Assembly: GCA_903835255.1 (NCBI GenBank)
Contig: CAILMI010000015.1
Location: 1 to 59,149, forward strand
DNA: 59,149 nt
Reading direction: 5' to 3'
Origin: an uncultured Verrucomicrobia subdivision 3 bacterium
GTDB taxonomy: Bacteria > Verrucomicrobiota > Verrucomicrobiia > Limisphaerales > UBA11358
Positions 1 to 8,153 of the stretch are shown piece by piece. How positions within the stretch are numbered: position 1 is the first letter of the stretch; each line of letters begins with the position of its first letter. The notes below the pieces were generated by a model, which did no database searches, was not told the origin of the DNA, and worked only from the letters and a program-made list of their open reading frames with translations. Both the position numbers and the translations under genes were made by a program.

Positions 1-126
1 GAGTTTTATCAGCGGCTGCGCGCAGCCGGAAAACCCGCCAAAGTTGCGCTCACTGCCATCATGCGCAAACTCATTGTCTTGATGAACCACATCCTTAAAA
101 ACCCTAACTTTGCACTCCAAAATTAA
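1..126 (+). CDS. IS110-family transposase, C-terminal end (partial)
   Basis: An open frame enters from the left edge and stops with TAA at 124-126, giving 41 residues. The segment AGKPAKVALTAIMRKLIVLM is characteristic of the C-terminal end of the Transposase_20 domain of IS110/IS116/IS902 DEDD recombinases. These catalyse excision and insertion of the element without terminal inverted repeats; the start and catalytic DEDD core lie outside the window. The stop is followed immediately by dispersed repeat DNA rather than a host gene. Identification rests on a short but distinctive tail. Confidence 0.75.
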   Translation, partial: EFYQRLRAAGKPAKVALTAIMRKLIVLMNHILKNPNFALQN

Positions 127-332
127 ATACCGTTGCTCCCCACTCAAGCTTTCGCGGGGCGAGGGGGAGAACCTGAGCTTGGCCCGCCTCATTCGGCCGC
201 CTCAAGGGGTTCAAACTCGATTCGGGAGGGGAGCTGGAAATGAAGCGGCGCGGTTCGACTGCCACTCCCTCTCTTCCATGAAAATGGAGGAGAGGGCTGG
301 GGAGGCGCTGGGGCTCCGAGAGCCTGGCCCGC
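127..332 (-). repeat. Diverged R2 repeat, inverted relative to the copies at the right end
   Basis: Read on the minus strand, 136-200 resembles the GAGGCGGGCC...CCTCGCCCCGCGAA part of the R2 units at 58749-59149. Positions 264-322 match the CCCTCTCTTCCATG...GGAGGAGAGGG part. The 65 bp between (including GGGGTTCAAACTCGATTC and GCGGTTCGACTGCC) resemble the R2 spacer. The block is therefore an old copy of the same tandem family in opposite orientation, directly behind the IS110 transposase. The open frames it contains (for example 104-397 minus) are low-complexity by-products and were not called as genes. Confidence 0.65.
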
Positions 333-347
333 TTCGGAGTTCGGGTT
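333..347. repeat. Isolated R1 terminal inverted repeat
   Basis: TTCGGAGTTCGGGTT differs at one base from the right terminus TTCGGAATTCGGGTT of the R1 element at 58655-58669, and both are followed by AAAA. The rest of R1 is not recognisable here. R1 and R2 sequences are neighbours at both ends of the window, in mutually inverted arrangement. Confidence 0.55.
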
Positions 348-438
348 AAAACCGGCGATGGTTCAGAGGAGGTGCGGATCAAATACGCCTGCCCCATTCG
401 GGCTCATTTGAACCCAACCGACGAGATCTGCCTGGAAA

Positions 439-549
439 TCACATCCCGAGGCGCGGAAAAAAAACGGCCAGAAACGCTAGAACCGCAATGCCCAGCAACA
501 AGCCCAGTATATAATAGCCGGAATTGTTTTTAAGATTTTTGATTTTCAT
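439..549 (-). CDS. Small single-span membrane peptide (36 aa), hypothetical
   Basis: Reading leftward from the ATG at 549-547 to TGA at 441-439 gives a 36-residue peptide: a basic, polar N-terminus (MKIKNLKNN), a hydrophobic stretch of about 21 residues (YYILGLLLGIAVLAFLAVFF) and a short PRLGM tail. A good ribosome-binding site, AAAGGGGC, ends 5 bases before the ATG. The shape is that of a small inner-membrane protein with one transmembrane helix and a positive N-terminus. I do not recognise a family. It lies alone between repeat DNA and argS. A chance ORF is possible, but the ribosome-binding site and clean hydrophobic segment argue against it. Confidence 0.5.
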   Translation of the reverse strand: MKIKNLKNNSGYYILGLLLGIAVLAFLAVFFPRLGM

Positions 550-1015
550 TTTTCGCCCCTTTCAAGTTCATGGGCCGCACTCTAATTCAGCAGGGCGCTT
601 GGAATCTAATGGGGTCTTTTCTCATTCTAAACTAAGGCAATATCCATCGGCGGGCGCTTCCACGGGGCGGGAGCATGATCTGAAAACGGATTCCAGGCAG
701 GGAAAAGCCCGGGCTGATTTCAAAGTTCCCACCTCCCGAGCGTGCAAGTGACTCAGGCTATAATTATTACGTCGCCGGCGGCAATAAGGGGATGGTTTAG
801 AGATGACTAGGCAAAACAACTATACCACAGCAGTTCTTGGCAACGGTGGGACAGGTGGGGCGCTCCGTGCGCGCCGTCGCGGCAAACCCGCACGCGTGGG
901 TTGGCAGCGGTGGCGGGCAGGAGACTGCACGCCCTACCCGCCGATGGGCCAAGGTTCACTGCCATAGATGGAGCCTCTGTCTGCGGGGAAGCAATCGAGG
1001 GCCTGGAAGGGCGCT
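550..1015. other. Intergenic region of 466 bp with one R3 repeat
   Basis: No convincing gene is seen. The ORFs here (for example 524-751 plus, 622-819 minus, 837-1229 plus) lack recognisable protein character. The right half holds the R3 repeat copy at 831-956. The left half is AT-richer unassigned sequence that may carry the promoter of the small leftward peptide gene. Confidence 0.5.
831..956. repeat. R3 dispersed repeat, copy a
   Basis: This 126-bp block aligns without any gap to 52761-52886, in the same orientation, with roughly 107 of 126 bases identical by hand count. It runs from CAGTTCTTGG to CCAAGGTT and contains the shared core CACGCGTGGGTTGGCAGC. Its internal inverted symmetry is more decayed than in the other copy. 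Confidence 0.8.
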
Positions 1016-1039
1016 AAAAACGGGAAGGAATCTTCCCCG
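1016..1039 (-). terminator. Intrinsic terminator of argS
   Basis: On the minus strand, about 55 nt after the argS stop codon, a hairpin (CGGGGAAG / CTTCCCG with a 4-nt loop and one bulge) is followed directly by TTTTT (plus-strand AAAAA at 1016-1020). This fits a Rho-independent terminator of the leftward argS transcript. Confidence 0.65.
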
Positions 1040-1093
1040 CCGGCGACGGGCAGTCATCCCAACTGGGACGGCCCCCGCTGGCTCAGGGAGCAT

Positions 1094-2866
1094 CTACATT
1101 TGCTCGACGGTTTCGATGCCGAGCGTTTCCAGCCCCAGTTTTAAAACGCGCGCGGTGAGGTCGCACAAAGCCAGCCGGGAAGTCCGCGTGGCAGGGTCCT
1201 CAGCTTTTAACACGGGGCAGTTCTCGTAGAACCCAGTGAACTGGCCGGCGAGTTCGAACAGATAATTGCACAGGAAGTTCGGCCGATATTCCCCGGCCAC
1301 GGCCTCGAGCGTCAGGCCGAAGTTGAGCAGGTGTCTGGCCAGCGCGAGTTCGGCGGGATGCGCCAGAACAATGGCCCCCGGCGCCTGTCGGAGGGCGGAT
1401 TCCGCCTCCGATTTTCGAAAAATACTTCGGATCCGGGCATACGCATAGAGGAGATAGGGCGCGGTGTTGCCTTGCAGCGCCAGCATTTTGTCCCAGCTGA
1501 AAATATAATCGCTTTGGCGGTTGGGCAGCAGGTCGGCGTATTTGACCGCGCCCAGGCCGACGACGCGGGCGATTTCCCGGCGTTGGGCTTCGGGCAGGTC
1601 GCCGCTCTTTTCGGAGACCGTCTGGAAGGCGCGCTCCTCGGCCTCGTTGAGCAAATCGCCCAGCTTGACCGTCCCCCCGGACCGGGTCTTGAAGGGCTTG
1701 CCGTCGTCGCCGAGGATTTTTCCGAAGCCGACATGGACGAGCTTCGTGGTCTTGGCCGCCTCCGGCTTCCAGCGGGCGAAAACATCAAACAGCTTTTTGA
1801 AATGACCGGCCTGGCGGTCGTCCACCACATAAACTATTTCCTGCGGCGCCCATGTCTTGAGGCGGTAATCCACCGTCGCCAAATCCGTGGTCATGTAGTT
1901 GAAACCGCCGTCGCTCTTGCGCACGAGCGCCGGGTCGGGAATCCATTCTCCATCGCGGCTGACCAGGAACGGGTCTTCCCGGGGAGGCAGCGTCCCGTCG
2001 CTGAACACGCCCACCGCGCCCTCGCTCTCGCGGGCGAGGCCCCGCGCGAGCAGGTCCGCGACGACCGCAGCGAGCTGCGGATTGTAAAAACTTTCCCCGA
2101 GCGCCTGATCAAATTTTACGTTAAGCCGGGAATAAATCGTGTCGAACTGGACCTGGGACAGGCGGATCATTTCCTGCCAGAGGGCGATGTTTTCCGGGTC
2201 GCCGGCCTGAAGCTTTACCAGTTCCGCTTTAGCCTCCTCAAGGCGCGCAGGAGAAGCGTCGCATTCGGCATTAATGGCCTGGTAGAGACGCTCCATCTCG
2301 GCAATCGGGTCGGAGCGGAGCGCCTCACGGTTCAATATCTGTTTCCAGCCCAGCAGTAATTTTCCAAACTGCGTGCCCCAGTCCCCAATGTGATTGTCGC
2401 TGATGACAGGGTGACCCAGCAGGCGCAGCGTGCGTTGCAGCGCGTCGCCAATGCCGGTGGAACGGATGTGGCCGACGTGCATCGGCTTGGCGACATTGGG
2501 CGAACTGAAGTCCAAGACCACCGTGCGAGGCGCAGCGGTCCGGTCAAAAAACAGGTGCTCGCCGCGCGCCGCCGCTTCGAGCGTCTGCGCAAGAACGGCG
2601 GGTTTCAGCCGGAAATTCAAAAATCCCGCGCCCGCAATCTCCACCGCCGAGCAGAGGTCGGCCACATCGAGCCGGGCGAGCGTGTCGGCAGCGAGCTGGC
2701 GCGGATTCAGGCGGCGCACCTTGGCCAGGGACATGAGCGCATTGCTCTGGTAGTCGCCGAATTTGGCGTCGCAGGGACGGACTAAAACGGCGGCGACATC
2801 CGCATCAGGCAGGACCGTGCGGACGGCGGCCTGTAGCTTTAATTCAATTTGTTGGTGAGGTAACAC
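1094..2866 (-). CDS. argS: Arginyl-tRNA synthetase
   Basis: This cytoplasmic class I aminoacyl-tRNA synthetase charges tRNA-Arg with arginine. The 590-residue length is normal for ArgS. An N-terminal Arg-specific additional domain (about residues 1-95) precedes the catalytic core. The HIGH-type signature HVGH is at residues 130-133 within SSPNVAKPMHVGHIRST, followed by DNHIGDWGTQFGKLL. KTRSGG stands where other class I enzymes have KMSKS. A DALR anticodon-binding domain follows NTAPYLLYAYARIRSI. The start is GTG; no better ATG exists upstream of the conserved N-terminal domain. It lies 84 bp downstream of the PTS IIA-like gene on the same strand and ends in the hairpin at 1016-1039. Confidence 0.96.
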   Translation of the reverse strand: MLPHQQIELKLQAAVRTVLPDADVAAVLVRPCDAKFGDYQSNALMSLAKVRRLNPRQLAADTLARLDVADLCSAVEIAGAGFLNFRLKPAVLAQTLEAAARGEHLFFDRTAAPRTVVLDFSSPNVAKPMHVGHIRSTGIGDALQRTLRLLGHPVISDNHIGDWGTQFGKLLLGWKQILNREALRSDPIAEMERLYQAINAECDASPARLEEAKAELVKLQAGDPENIALWQEMIRLSQVQFDTIYSRLNVKFDQALGESFYNPQLAAVVADLLARGLARESEGAVGVFSDGTLPPREDPFLVSRDGEWIPDPALVRKSDGGFNYMTTDLATVDYRLKTWAPQEIVYVVDDRQAGHFKKLFDVFARWKPEAAKTTKLVHVGFGKILGDDGKPFKTRSGGTVKLGDLLNEAEERAFQTVSEKSGDLPEAQRREIARVVGLGAVKYADLLPNRQSDYIFSWDKMLALQGNTAPYLLYAYARIRSIFRKSEAESALRQAPGAIVLAHPAELALARHLLNFGLTLEAVAGEYRPNFLCNYLFELAGQFTGFYENCPVLKAEDPATRTSRLALCDLTARVLKLGLETLGIETVEQM

Positions 2867-2950
2867 GAGACGAGTTTAACTCTGAAGGACCATGGCTTGC
2901 CACGACGAAATGAGGCCGGGGCGGGAGGGGATTCCGCACCAGGAATTAAA

Positions 2951-3415
2951 TTATTTCTTCCCGTGCTCGCGGATGATGGCGAGCATGGCGTCGGTGGTGG
3001 GCGCTTTTTCAAGGAGCTCCCGGAAATCCGCCTTGTGCAGCAGTTTGGCGATGTTGGCGAGGGTGTGGAGATGCTTTTGAAACTGTCCCTGCGGCACGAG
3101 AAACAGCATGACCAGCTTGACGGGCTGGTTGTCGAGCGCGTCAAAGTTCACGCCGGTGCGGGAGCGGCCTAGGGCGCCGACGACTTCATAGATCAGATCG
3201 GTGGAGGCGTGGGGGATGCCGATGCCGAAGCCGATGCCGGTGGACATGGAGGTTTCCCGTTTCCGGACGGCGGCGGTCACGGCCGCGCGGTCGCCGGGTT
3301 GGATTTTACCGGTCACCACCAGGGTATCGATCAATTCGTCAATCGCTTCCCATCGGTTCGATGCTTTGAGTTCGGGGACGATTTGCTCGCGTCCCAAGAT
3401 GTCTGCCAAATCCAT
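2951..3415 (-). CDS. PTS EIIA (fructose/nitrogen-type) domain protein
   Basis: The product is a stand-alone phosphotransferase-system IIA domain of 154 residues. The active-site histidine is in GIGIPHAST (about residue 69), the phosphoryl acceptor in the mannitol/fructose IIA family. With no IIB or IIC partner nearby, a regulatory PtsN-like role is more likely than sugar transport (inference). A longer frame begins at 3451, but MDLADILGREQIV at 3415 matches the usual N-terminus of the family, so that start is preferred. Possibly co-transcribed with argS downstream. Confidence 0.85.
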   Translation of the reverse strand: MDLADILGREQIVPELKASNRWEAIDELIDTLVVTGKIQPGDRAAVTAAVRKRETSMSTGIGFGIGIPHASTDLIYEVVGALGRSRTGVNFDALDNQPVKLVMLFLVPQGQFQKHLHTLANIAKLLHKADFRELLEKAPTTDAMLAIIREHGKK

Positions 3416-3617
3416 ATCTAAATGAAAGCATGAAGTGAAACGCCCGGACAATTCAAGGCTGAATTGCGAACAAATTTTTTGCCACGAGTGCGGAAGTTAA
3501 ATAATCATCACGGCGCTCACCTGACACTGGCCGGTTTTAACCGGAAAAGGCGAGCCCCCCCCCTACGAGGATGTGGCCGTTATCGGAGAGGACTGTCGGA
3601 GCACCAGCGCTGCTCAG

Positions 3618-4283
3618 CTAAATCATTCTCTGCAGCGCATGAAAAATGACGACGGTGTCTTTCACCCACCAACTGAGCATGTCTCCCAAGCTCAGTTTGG
3701 CCGTCAGCAGGGGGATGCCGAACAGGAGCCCGCAGACGTTGCCGAGAAAAATCACCACCGCCGAGAATAAATAACCCTGGCTGGTGATATCGGTCTGCCG
3801 CGTCTGCAAGACATGGAAGGTCAGGGTGAGGTGAAAGGCATACGCCGCGCCAACGCAGAGATGGAACCATGCCAGATAGCCGTGCCAGTTCCAGATCAGG
3901 TTGCCCACGGCAAACACAGCCACCACCAGCACGACATAGAGGGGGAAAAAATACGGGGCGAGTGCGATGAGGAAATTTGTGCGGGAGATAATCACATGGC
4001 CTCCCTGGGAGCTGACCTTCATTTTTTTGACTTCACCTCCACACATCCAGGTCCACAGCGCATGGGTCAGCTCGTGGCCGAGGACATAAACCCACATCGG
4101 CTTGGGCAACAGCCAGAAGACCACCATCCAGCATCCGGCGCCGCCGAGAATGGGAACCCAGGTTGTGTCCGCTCCGCCGCACGCGCGCAGGACCTTCGCT
4201 AGCGCCACTGACGCCCCGCCGCACACCGGCAGCAGCAGGATCGCAATGATTAATTTGACCCACTTGGGCATGTGCAAAAGCAT
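3618..4283 (-). CDS. M50-family (site-2-type) membrane metalloprotease-like protein
   Basis: The product is a 221-residue polytopic membrane protein with about five hydrophobic segments. HELTH at residues 70-74 lies in a membrane segment and fits the HExxH zinc motif of M50/M50B peptidases. CGGEVKKMKV follows, as in M50B proteins. The second metal-binding motif of classical site-2 proteases (NxxPxxxxDG) is not evident; the closest stretch is LAPYFFP. It is either an atypical member or a non-proteolytic relative. The gene is isolated: 202 bp separate it from the PTS IIA-like gene downstream. Confidence 0.7.
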   Translation of the reverse strand: MLLHMPKWVKLIIAILLLPVCGGASVALAKVLRACGGADTTWVPILGGAGCWMVVFWLLPKPMWVYVLGHELTHALWTWMCGGEVKKMKVSSQGGHVIISRTNFLIALAPYFFPLYVVLVVAVFAVGNLIWNWHGYLAWFHLCVGAAYAFHLTLTFHVLQTRQTDITSQGYLFSAVVIFLGNVCGLLFGIPLLTAKLSLGDMLSWWVKDTVVIFHALQRMI

Positions 4284-4698
4284 TCAAAATCCAGGAATCA
4301 GAAGCCAGAAGAAACCGATCCCCCCGGATATAGCATTGCTTGATAACTGCGGAACAGGTGGGGCGCGACTCCGAGTGCAAGAAAGCGGGTTGGAGGGAAG
4401 GAGCAGGCAAAAGTTCACCTTGGAGTGCCGCGTCTGGCGGCGCAAAGGACGGAGTGTGAACGGAAAGCTCAAGCCCATCGTGCCATAGAAGGCTTTTAAG
4501 GCACAATGAATCTGCCACACCCCCCGAATCCCGAAAAAACGAAAACCAACAGCACAGGCAGCGTCATCCATAGTGCCAGCGCTCCCGGAAAGCTCCATCC
4601 CGACAACTTCGAATGAGCGCTCGCTAATGATGGGAGGCCGCCGCCGCTGACAGGATTCAGACTTGTTCCGGGGGCTGCAGTTGGTTAATCAAGTGGGA
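4284..4698. other. Divergent intergenic region, probable repeat remnant
   Basis: This 415-bp gap lies between two divergent membrane-protein genes and should contain both promoters. Positions 4338-4455 (GATAACTGCGGAACAGGTGG ... CTTGGAGTGCCGCGTCTGGC) look like intergenic repeat DNA. ACAGGTGGGGCGC is shared with the R3 repeat at 831-956. The 104-aa leftward frame at 4284-4598 reads through this block, looks repeat-derived, and was not called as a gene. Confidence 0.4.
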
Positions 4699-6000
4699 AT
4701 GCTTAAGTATTTTAAGGGCTCGGCTTTCTCCCTGCTGATTATGGCGGCGGTCATCTTGATAGGCCCGGATGGGTGGGCGGCGACGCCAATACCCTCCCCG
4801 GACGGCGGAATGACGGCGGGAGGCGAGGCGGCAACCAACCCGGCACCCGCCCTCTCCCCGGAACGGCTCAAGACCTGGGCAACGACGCAGTGGGTCCAAA
4901 ACTGGACGCAGGACTGGCCGTTTCTGCAGCATCGACTCATGGGGAACGAGCTCTGGAAGTATCTTTTTTCGTTCGCCTATGTTTTCCTCGCATTTTACGT
5001 CTCCAAATTCCTCGATTATGCCACGCGGGTCTGGCTCAAGAAATGGGTCGAAAAAACAGAGACCCAACTGGATGATCTGCTCCTGACGGTGTTGAACGGG
5101 CCCATCAAAATCATCTCCTTCGTCATTTTCCTGCGCATCGGGCTAGATGTCTTTGACTGGCCAGCCGTGGCGCAAAATATCTTGTCCAAGGGCTTCACCG
5201 TCGCCGTCGCCGTCACGATCACCTATGCGTCGATGAAGCTAGTAGATCTGTTGATGGGCTACTGGCACCTGAAAGCGGCGGCGGATTCCGACCGGGAATT
5301 CCGCGAACAGATTTTTCCCATCATCCGCAAGACCCTGAAGGCGTTTGTCGTGGTAGTGGCGGCCCTGGTGACGCTATCCAACGTGGGCATTGACATCACG
5401 GCCGTCATCGCCTCGCTATCCATCGGCGGACTGGCCGTGGGCCTGGCGGCGCAGGACACGCTGGCGAACCTGTTTGGCGCGGTGGCCATCCTGCTGGACA
5501 AGCCGTTTCGCATCGGCGACCAGATCACCGTCGACGGCCTGACCGGTGTAGTGGAAACCATCGGCCTGCGCAGCACCCGGATCCGCAATCTGGATGGACA
5601 TCTGGTGACCATTCCGAACAAGACGATCGGCAATGCCACTCTGACCAACGTGACCAGCCGGGCGAACATTAAAACAACCATGAACATCGGCATCACCTAT
5701 GACACCCCGGCGGAAAAAGTGAGGCGGGCGCTGGCTCTGCTGGAGGAGATCTACAAAGGCCATCCGAAAACGGCTGACCTGCTCATCAGCTTCAATAAAT
5801 TTGGCGATTCGGCCTTAAACCTCCAGGTGATCCATTGGTGGGGCGCGACCGACATGAAGGACTACCTAGCCGGGATGCAGGACATTAATCTGGCCATCAA
5901 AGATCGCTTTGACGCCGAAGACATCAGCTTCGCATTCCCAACCCAGACGGTTTATTTGAAACAGGATTCCATCCCAGGCCGCAGCGGGCCAGCCGCTTGA
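4699..6000 (+). CDS. Small-conductance mechanosensitive channel (MscS family)
   Basis: This inner-membrane channel would open under membrane tension to release solutes during osmotic downshock. The 433 residues begin with a signal-like segment (MLKYFKGSAFSLLIMAAVIL), then a periplasmic linker and several transmembrane helices. The pore-lining helix and beta domain follow: GLAVGLAAQDTLANLFGAVA, then DKPFRIGDQITVDG and NLDGHLVTIPN, the hallmark region of MscS. A TTG 36 bp upstream extends the frame, but the ATG at 4699 gives a clean N-terminus. Divergent from the M50-like gene. Confidence 0.9.
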   Translation: MLKYFKGSAFSLLIMAAVILIGPDGWAATPIPSPDGGMTAGGEAATNPAPALSPERLKTWATTQWVQNWTQDWPFLQHRLMGNELWKYLFSFAYVFLAFYVSKFLDYATRVWLKKWVEKTETQLDDLLLTVLNGPIKIISFVIFLRIGLDVFDWPAVAQNILSKGFTVAVAVTITYASMKLVDLLMGYWHLKAAADSDREFREQIFPIIRKTLKAFVVVVAALVTLSNVGIDITAVIASLSIGGLAVGLAAQDTLANLFGAVAILLDKPFRIGDQITVDGLTGVVETIGLRSTRIRNLDGHLVTIPNKTIGNATLTNVTSRANIKTTMNIGITYDTPAEKVRRALALLEEIYKGHPKTADLLISFNKFGDSALNLQVIHWWGATDMKDYLAGMQDINLAIKDRFDAEDISFAFPTQTVYLKQDSIPGRSGPAA

Positions 6001-6139
6001 ATCCGCCCATGGCCGGGGATGCCTTCCTACGCTGCTGAAAATACCGACCCCTGCCAAGAATCTAACCTCAGTGCCCGCCCGCATGGGATTAGAAGCACCG
6101 CATCTTCCTCCCGACATCGCAATGGAAGGAATACAAGGA

Positions 6140-6673
6140 ATGAAACCAGGAAAAACTGAAACGACTGGCGCTGATCACCCAGCAGAGAGCGACCCCGGCG
6201 CCGGCGGGATCAAGCCGGTCTGGAGGGAGGACGGGGTTTTGGACCAGATACAAATCATCTCACGCAGCCTGAAATACTGGACGGGACGCGACCTGCTGCC
6301 GGGTCACTGGGCCGGAGCGGAACTTGCGGGGAAAATTTTCCAGGCGCCCTTCGTGCTGGTCTCTCACGGAACGGAAGCGGATCCGGTTTTGAACTACGGG
6401 AACGCCGCCGCACTCGCCCTCTGGGAAATGTCCTGGACGGAGCTGACGCGCACGCCGTCCAGGCTCACTGCCGAGGCCCCCAACCGAGAAGAGCGGGCGC
6501 GCCTGCTAGCGGCGGTAACCGCCCGCGGATTCATCGATGATTATTCCGGCGTGCGGATTTCAAAGTCGGGCCGACGCTTCAGAATTTCCCGGGCGACCGT
6601 GTGGAATTTGCTGACGGAGGACGGACGGCCCTGCGGGCAGGCAGCTCAGTTTGGCGCGTGGGAATTTCTTTGA
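6140..6673 (+). CDS. MEKHLA domain protein
   Basis: The 177-residue product matches the MEKHLA (PAS-related) family. Key stretches are HWAGAELAGKIFQAPFVLVS, DPVLNYGNAAALALWEMSW and, near the C-terminus, RRFRISRATVWNL. In this family the domain is usually a complete small soluble protein of unknown biochemical role. The start at 6140 is chosen because AAGGA lies 10 bases upstream; in-frame ATGs at 6122 and 6071 are alternatives. It precedes the M48 protease gene by 58 bp on the same strand. Confidence 0.75.
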   Translation: MKPGKTETTGADHPAESDPGAGGIKPVWREDGVLDQIQIISRSLKYWTGRDLLPGHWAGAELAGKIFQAPFVLVSHGTEADPVLNYGNAAALALWEMSWTELTRTPSRLTAEAPNREERARLLAAVTARGFIDDYSGVRISKSGRRFRISRATVWNLLTEDGRPCGQAAQFGAWEFL

Positions 6674-6731
6674 ACCCAGCGGGGTTGCAATCCCTCGGTC
6701 TTTTCATTTTCCGTGGTCCCGAAAAAAAATC

Positions 6732-7535
6732 ATGAAGGCTAAATTCTTTTTGAAGTTTTGGTGTTCCTGCGGCATCGCTGGGCTGGCGGTGGTCTTGAGC
6801 GGTTGCGATACCGTTCCCATCACCGGCCGGTCGCAGCTGAACCTCATGTCCAGCGGCCGGGAAGCGGAACTGGGCCTGACCCGCTTCAACCAGCTGAAAA
6901 AAGAAATCCCCATCAGCAAAAACACCGCCGCGAATCTCTTGGTACAAAAAGTCGGCCGCCAGATCGCCGCCGCTGCGGACAAGGACATGCCAGGTGCGCC
7001 GTGGGAATTCGTGGTGTTCGAGAGCAGGGAGGCGAACGCGTTTTGCCTGCCGGGCGGCAAGGTCGGCGTTTATACGGGCATCCTGCCCATCACCCAGGAT
7101 GAGGCGGGCCTGGCCACAGTGATCGGCCACGAGGTGGCCCATGCGGTGGCACGCCACGGAGGCGAACGAATGACCGAGGCGCTGCTGATGCAAACAGGGG
7201 GGCAGATTTTGGGCGCGACCTTATCGAATAGCGATCCCCGGATGGAGTCGGCGGTCAACGCGGCTTATGGCCTCACCGCTCAAATCGGGGTGACCCTGCC
7301 CCATAGCCGCGCGCAAGAATCGGAGGCCGACCACATCGGACTAATTTATATGGCGCGGGCGGGATACGATCCACGAATGGCGGTGGCGTTCTGGCAGCGC
7401 TTTGCCGATTTCGAAAAGAGGCAGGGCGGAGCCACCCCGGCCTTCCTGCGAACCCATCCCACCGACGCCAAACGCATCCAGCAGCTCTCCGTCTGGTTGC
7501 CGGAGGCGGTGGGGCAATATCATCCGGCCCCTTAA
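6732..7535 (+). CDS. M48-family metalloprotease, lipoprotein (BepA/YcaL/LoiP-like)
   Basis: The product is a periplasmic zinc protease anchored as a lipoprotein, probably for envelope protein quality control. The 267 residues begin with a signal peptide ending in the lipobox VLSGC (Cys25), followed by DTVPITGRSQLNL, typical of this group. The zinc motif HEVAH is at residues 133-137, and the third ligand lies in ESEADHIGL. A frame from 6651 adds 27 residues ahead of the signal peptide; the ATG at 6732 places the lipobox correctly. Confidence 0.9.
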   Translation: MKAKFFLKFWCSCGIAGLAVVLSGCDTVPITGRSQLNLMSSGREAELGLTRFNQLKKEIPISKNTAANLLVQKVGRQIAAAADKDMPGAPWEFVVFESREANAFCLPGGKVGVYTGILPITQDEAGLATVIGHEVAHAVARHGGERMTEALLMQTGGQILGATLSNSDPRMESAVNAAYGLTAQIGVTLPHSRAQESEADHIGLIYMARAGYDPRMAVAFWQRFADFEKRQGGATPAFLRTHPTDAKRIQQLSVWLPEAVGQYHPAP

Positions 7536-7667
7536 AGCTGGCTGCCAACTGCGCGGCGGAAATCATGGCGCGTTCCGGTCTGCCCGGTCTTACCCGCAAG
7601 CCCCGGCGAGGTCGGCCCCTTATTTTTTGCTATTGGCGAATCCGCCGCAGATCGGCAGACTGGCATC

Positions 7668-8153
7668 ATGAATTTCCGCGCAAAAATTATCGGCTGGGAT
7701 GAACTCCCGACCTGGCGTCAGGCCCTGCGCGCGGCGGGCAAAAAACTGGTCGTCACCAACGGCTGCTTCGACCTGCTGCATCTCGGCCATGTCACCTACT
7801 TGGAGAAGGCGCGCAACTTTGGCGATGCCCTGCTCATCGGCGTGAACAGCGACGCAGCCGTGCGCGCGTTGAAAGGCGCGGCACGCCCGGTGAATTCCGA
7901 GACCGACCGTGCGGCAGTATTGGCATCGCTGCAAAGCGTGGACGGCGTCTGCATTTTCGCCGATACGGCGGCGACGCGGTTTCTCGCCGCCGCCGCGCCA
8001 GACCTCTACGTCAAGGGCGGCGACTACACGCTGGAGACGCTGAACCAGGACGAGCGACGCGCGGTTGAGTCGGCGGGCGGCAAGATTGTGCTGGTGCCGT
8101 TTGTGCCGGGCAAATCCACGACGTCGCTGCTGGAGAAAATTTCGCGGCTGTGA
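7668..8153 (+). CDS. rfaE2: D-glycero-beta-D-manno-heptose 1-phosphate adenylyltransferase (RfaE2-type)
   Basis: Transfers AMP from ATP to heptose 1-phosphate, making ADP-heptose for LPS inner core. The 161 residues are the stand-alone cytidylyltransferase-like half of HldE. The nucleotide-binding signature is TNGCFDLLHLGHVTYL, with HxGH, and later YVKGGDY and VPFVPGKSTTSLLEKI. The kinase half (HldE1) is not in the window. It overlaps the downstream glycosyltransferase by 4 bp (GTGA), so the two are almost certainly co-transcribed. It sits beside the leftward heptose operon. Confidence 0.88.
   Translation: MNFRAKIIGWDELPTWRQALRAAGKKLVVTNGCFDLLHLGHVTYLEKARNFGDALLIGVNSDAAVRALKGAARPVNSETDRAAVLASLQSVDGVCIFADTAATRFLAAAAPDLYVKGGDYTLETLNQDERRAVESAGGKIVLVPFVPGKSTTSLLEKISRL

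Noticed and set aside
837-1229. 130-codon rightward frame between the R3 repeat and argS
   Set aside because: It consists of R3 repeat, terminator and antisense argS sequence.
4284-4598. 104-codon leftward frame upstream of the M50-like gene
   Set aside because: It runs through probable repeat DNA and has no family character, and it would fill the shared promoter region of two divergent genes.
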